Both the position numbers and the translations under genes were made by a program. From the NCBI GenBank assembly GCA_946187935.1, contig CAMHSJ010000008.1, positions 19,961 through 83,960 on the forward strand: a DNA stretch of 64,000 nucleotides, read 5' to 3'. The notes under the pieces are model-generated. The model saw only the letters and a list, made by a program, of their open reading frames with translations, did not search any database and was not told where the DNA came from. The DNA is from an uncultured Clostridia bacterium (GTDB lineage Bacteria > Bacillota > Clostridia > Saccharofermentanales > Saccharofermentanaceae). Positions 60,694 to 64,000 of the stretch are shown piece after piece. Position 1 is the stretch's first letter. Every line of letters begins with the position of its first letter.

Positions 60694-62580
60694 TCAATAA
60701 TACTTTGCGGCAATAGAGGCGTCTGTACAGGACGGGAGACCCATGCACTCAGAATCCCTGACATGGTCAGATCCGAATGTTGAATCAGGAATATTGAGAT
60801 ATCTGTAATCCCGTCTTCCGCGGGACTCTGATATCGTATCATCCCAGGTAACATCGACATTGTAGAATTTCCCGTTGATACAGACTATGTTCCAGGCGTG
60901 GCCTCCGCTGGTGGAGCTGGTGTAGCCTGTGCCTCCTACATAGTAGCAGGGAATGCCGCAGCGCTGCAGAAGATACTGGTATGCTCTGGAATAACCTGCG
61001 CAAACGGCTTTGCCCAGAACGAGAGCACCATACGCGCTCTGGTCATATGTGTTATCCACATAGCTTACCCTGTCACCCAAAGCATTATGGATATAGCATT
61101 CCCTTGAGAGAGCTGAACTGAGTTTCATTGCCTCATTTACTATAGGATCTGCCTTGGCAATAAAATCAGAGGTCATCTGTCTTCTCCCTGCAGCTGTAGA
61201 AGCAATATCGTAGCACGGAAAACGAACTTTATTTACGATAAGCGTTGAACGGTTATAGCTCCAGCCGCCCCGGCCCGCAGGATCGATCCAGACAAACTCT
61301 GGGTGATCATAAAGAAAAGCTATGTAAACCTCGCTCATATAATCGTTAGGCAGCCTAGTCGTTAGACTGATCTCGTTCTCGCCCTGTGAGACGGCTTGCA
61401 GGATCTCGTTATAAGCGCTCTTCTCCAGGTTGTTGCTGAGCATCTCGTAGTACGGATAGTAAGTGCTTCCGGATGCCGATATCGCGCCGTAGGAAGATGT
61501 TACCGATACCGCTCCCGTTGAGGCGGGAACTATAACGACTGATGACTGGTTGGAAGGCGTGACCGAGGCGATCGTTGTTACGCTCGTTACGCCCGCAACG
61601 GATGCGGGCGCAGTACCGGCCTTGCGGATCAGAACGATCTGAATGGCCTCGAGTCTCTTGGAAAGACCTGATGTGCCTGATTCCGCGCCGTTCTTGGCCC
61701 AGCCGAGCCAGCCGTAATCCTGGGCATGCACCCTGTAATAAACATCGTAATAGTTTGCCACATCGCCCGTCAGATTGATCTGTATGGCTTCAAGCCTCAA
61801 AGCTCTGCCCGACGTTCCTGACATGGTGCCGTCTGCACACCAAGTGCCTTCCCATCCTATGTTCTGGATATGTGTCCTGTAGCTGATGCCGCCTGTGTAC
61901 TGGTTGCCGGACAGGCGTACTTCTATGCCCTCGAGCCTCTTGCTCTGGCCTGTAGTGCCTGATACGCCGCCGTTTGTTGCCCAAGTGCTTTCCCAACCGT
62001 AATCCTGGCGGTGTACGCGGTAGGAAACATTCGTTGAAGCGGAAGAATCAAGGGGAACGATCTTGATCCTTAATTCCTCAAGACGCTTGGATTCTCCTGT
62101 CGTTCCTGCAAGAGCTCCGTCTCTTACCCAGCCCTGGTTATCGCCGTAGTCCTGGATGTGTGTCGTGTACTGGACGGTATAATGCTTTGCCAGTTCGCCC
62201 GTGAGCCTGATCCTCATGCCCTCAAGCCTTAAGCTCTGTCCGCTCGTGCCTGCCTTCTCGCCTGCAGGAACATAAGCCATCCAGCCGATGTTCTGGACAT
62301 GGACCTGATATTCGAGTGAGCCTTCGTAACCTGTGTTGTTCGTGAAATTGATCTGGATGGACTCGAGCCTTCTGCTCATTCCCCTGGAACCCAGAGTAAG
62401 CGTCGTGCCGTCAAAAGTGCCGGGAGTGTCACCGGCATCCTGTATATGAGCTACGCCTGATAAAGAGACAGCAGAGGAAGCATCAGCCTTGGCAGGTGAT
62501 AAGAACCCTGCGATCGAGACAGTGATGCAAAATGCTATGAATGCGGCAAATGCCTTTTGGGTCAATGTAGATCTGCCCAT
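60694..62580 (-). CDS. Secreted transglutaminase-like protein with six ChW repeats
   Basis: 628 aa with a signal peptide (ending about residue 33, PAKADASS). Six ChW repeats at about 40-325. A Ser/Thr linker leads to a transglutaminase-like domain (about 385-628) with Cys in GKAVCAGYSRAYQ, His in GGHAWNIV and Asp in YNVDVTWDD. Such domains act as cysteine peptidases or cross-linkers on the wall. AAGGAGGG precedes the ATG. First gene of the surface operon. Confidence 0.92.
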   Translation of the reverse strand: MGRSTLTQKAFAAFIAFCITVSIAGFLSPAKADASSAVSLSGVAHIQDAGDTPGTFDGTTLTLGSRGMSRRLESIQINFTNNTGYEGSLEYQVHVQNIGWMAYVPAGEKAGTSGQSLRLEGMRIRLTGELAKHYTVQYTTHIQDYGDNQGWVRDGALAGTTGESKRLEELRIKIVPLDSSASTNVSYRVHRQDYGWESTWATNGGVSGTTGQSKRLEGIEVRLSGNQYTGGISYRTHIQNIGWEGTWCADGTMSGTSGRALRLEAIQINLTGDVANYYDVYYRVHAQDYGWLGWAKNGAESGTSGLSKRLEAIQIVLIRKAGTAPASVAGVTSVTTIASVTPSNQSSVVIVPASTGAVSVTSSYGAISASGSTYYPYYEMLSNNLEKSAYNEILQAVSQGENEISLTTRLPNDYMSEVYIAFLYDHPEFVWIDPAGRGGWSYNRSTLIVNKVRFPCYDIASTAAGRRQMTSDFIAKADPIVNEAMKLSSALSRECYIHNALGDRVSYVDNTYDQSAYGALVLGKAVCAGYSRAYQYLLQRCGIPCYYVGGTGYTSSTSGGHAWNIVCINGKFYNVDVTWDDTISESRGRRDYRYLNIPDSTFGSDHVRDSECMGLPSCTDASIAAKYY

Positions 62581-62637
62581 GAGTATACCCTCCTTGACGG
62601 AAGTTATTTGCGCATATTTTAAAATATATGGAAAAGT

Positions 62638-62684
62638 AAAAAAAGTCCGCTTGCGTTAACTATTCGTTAATTCTCGCAAGCGGA
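62638..62684 (-). terminator. Terminator of the ldh-type gene
   Basis: TCCGCTTGCG and CGCAAGCGGA pair around a 19-base loop; on the minus strand CTTTTTTTAC follows. Confidence 0.9.
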
Positions 62685-62714
62685 ACTTAGTTTGTAACAA
62701 TGTTAAATCAGCTG

Positions 62715-63668
62715 TTACAGGCCTTCTACGGAAGCGATAGCCTCGCGCATGTTGGCTTCAGACCTCTTTAAGAGTTCGAACTCCTCAGGTGTGAGTTTCA
62801 TGTCGATGATCTTGTCAACGCCGTTGGCTCCGATGAGAGCAGGAACGTCTAATGTTACGCCTGACATGCCGTATTCGCCGTTAAGTCTTGCAGCGACAGT
62901 CCTTACTGTGTGCTCATCCTCAAGGATGCTCCTCAGGAGCGTTGTGGCGCTGATGGCGATACCGTTGAACGTAGCGCCCTTACGCTTGATGATCTCTGCA
63001 CCTGAAGCCTTGGTAGCCTTTGCGATCTCTTCCTTAACGTCATCGCCGAAGGGAACGCCTACTGCATCTGCATACTCATCGATGCCCATGCCTGCAACGT
63101 GTGTGTGGCTCCATACGGGGAACTGTGTCTCGCCGTGCTCGCCCATGATGTAACCGTGAACATTGCGGACATCTACGCCGAGCTTTCTTGAGATGAGGAC
63201 TCTGAAACGTGCGGAGTCAAGGTTCGTGCCTGAGCCTATGATCTTGCTCGAAGGAAGTCCGGACCACTCCTGGACCTTGTATGTAACGAGATCGCAAGGG
63301 TTGGAGATGACCATGATGACACCCTTGTTGTAGTTCTCCATGATGCTGTCAGTGATCTTATGTGCAAGGCCGATGTTCTTCTTGGCAAGATCGAGCCTTG
63401 TCTCACCCTCTTTACGGGGAATGCCTGCTGTGATGATGATGCAGTCAGCGTCCTTAACGCACTCGTAGTCGCCTGCATGGATGTACATATCACCAAGGAA
63501 CGGAAGACCGTGGCTGATATCGAGCGCTTCGCCCTCTGCCTTATCCTTGTTGACGTCGATCAATACGAGTTCTGAGCAGATCTGCTGCATTGCAATGGCA
63601 AAAGCTGTGGTGGAACCTACTGCTCCTGCACCGATAATGGCTACTTTTGTGCCTTCCTGTTTATACAT
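62715..63668 (-). CDS. ldh: L-lactate/malate dehydrogenase family protein
   Basis: 317 aa. NAD-binding GAGAVGSTTAFA, Asp in VLIDVNKDKAEGE, catalytic His in GEHGETQFPVWS, and Arg in SGTNLDSARFR. It is of the LDH-like type by length and by the RLDL stretch. However, the residue aligned with LDH Gln102 in the specificity loop is Arg85 (AGIPRKEGETR), the residue malate dehydrogenases use for the second carboxylate. So malate/oxaloacetate may be its substrate. AGGGGG lies before the ATG. It has its own terminator and stands alone. Confidence 0.85.
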   Translation of the reverse strand: MYKQEGTKVAIIGAGAVGSTTAFAIAMQQICSELVLIDVNKDKAEGEALDISHGLPFLGDMYIHAGDYECVKDADCIIITAGIPRKEGETRLDLAKKNIGLAHKITDSIMENYNKGVIMVISNPCDLVTYKVQEWSGLPSSKIIGSGTNLDSARFRVLISRKLGVDVRNVHGYIMGEHGETQFPVWSHTHVAGMGIDEYADAVGVPFGDDVKEEIAKATKASGAEIIKRKGATFNGIAISATTLLRSILEDEHTVRTVAARLNGEYGMSGVTLDVPALIGANGVDKIIDMKLTPEEFELLKRSEANMREAIASVEGL

Positions 63669-64000
63669 ATGCTTAAACCCCCTTGTTCATAGCATTACGA
63701 ATAATAGCAATTTTTCTGAACGAAATAAAGACAACTCTTGTTATCCTTATAACTAAAAAAAATCACTCCAACCCCCTTTTGGGCGGTTATTTTGCCAATT
63801 TGGACAAAGATCACGAGCAGCAAAACGAACCAGTGACAAATAAATGTACTAAGAACCCCTGATATCGTCACTAAAACGTCATTACAAAGCGCCAATGACA
63901 AAACAGTGTAGTAACAAAGGCCACATTTGTCAGTAAAACAGCATCAAAACCTGCTAACAAAAATCAAGAGCTTGTTGGCAGTTTTCTGTTTTGAAATAAC
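63669..64000. other. 332-base region upstream of the dehydrogenase gene, no gene
   Basis: It should hold the dehydrogenase promoter (a minus-strand TATTAT box about 40 bases before the ATG). From 63831 to 63934 there are CAGTGACAAA, GTCATT...AATGAC and TTTGTCAGT, like the element at 26066. I see no coding frame or Rex-type operator. Confidence 0.5.

Noticed and set aside
63669..64000. Rex operator before the dehydrogenase gene
   Set aside because: No TTGTGAAN4TTCACAA- or TTGTTAN6TAACAA-like palindrome is present.

Overview
The window reads as chromosomal DNA of an anaerobic member of the Clostridia (Bacillota). The support is the ClW-type evidence in the sequence: four secreted proteins with clostridial hydrophobic ChW repeats, a sodium-pumping oxaloacetate decarboxylase, rubrerythrin, an FMN-riboswitch-controlled ECF riboflavin transporter, a Hol_Tox-like peptide, strong AGGAGG ribosome binding sites and the order rpsL-rpsG-fusA-tuf. 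Genus cannot be told from the window. Most of it is housekeeping at moderate GC; an AT-richer accessory stretch lies at about 15.4-22.2 kb.

Left end (1-6.6 kb, minus strand): a lipid gene cluster. In transcription order it has a CruF/DUF422-like membrane protein, a CarS-like CDP-lipid synthase, a PEP-synthase-like dikinase, PssA, Psd and a UbiA prenyltransferase cut by the window edge. CarS and UbiA are families best known from archaeal ether lipid synthesis, which makes this the most unusual metabolic cluster here. A tRNA-Arg(CCG) and a truncated DUF1016 gene follow. Next (7-15.4 kb): glmU-pth-mfd, a lipoprotein, riboswitch-ribU and an esterase.

Accessory region (15.4-22.2 kb): two 145-bp direct repeats bracket a TOTE-type primase-helicase-PLD protein and an AAA-type ATPase with a six-unit iteron-like array upstream. 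Beside it are a Phd/ParE toxin-antitoxin pair with kptA in the same operon, DUF503 and a SLOG/DUF2493 protein. Two stubs of low-molecular-weight tyrosine phosphatase genes both break after the same His-Gly codons.

Middle (22.2-34.6 kb): ttdAB-HAD, a DUF4349 lipoprotein, a CFI-box protein, a probable type I toxin locus with long-range 5'-3' pairing and an antisense promoter, and a polyamine operon led by an XRE-cupin regulator (regulator-potA-potB-potC-potD). A divergent Ala/Glu/Lys coiled-coil protein and a GT-C family membrane glycosyltransferase follow.

Right half (34.6-64 kb): two divergent ChW proteins, the str operon, the oxaloacetate decarboxylase operon (oadA-oadG-biotin carrier-oadB), a TetR/FkbM pair with a perfect operator palindrome, a phosphoesterase, rubrerythrin, a large MacB-like ABC protein, then a cell-surface operon (transglutaminase-ChW, GH25 lysozyme-ChW, LTA synthase family, NYN nuclease) and a lactate/malate dehydrogenase. 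Together TtdAB/fumarase, oxaloacetate decarboxylase and a dehydrogenase with a malate-type active-site arginine suggest C4-dicarboxylate metabolism.
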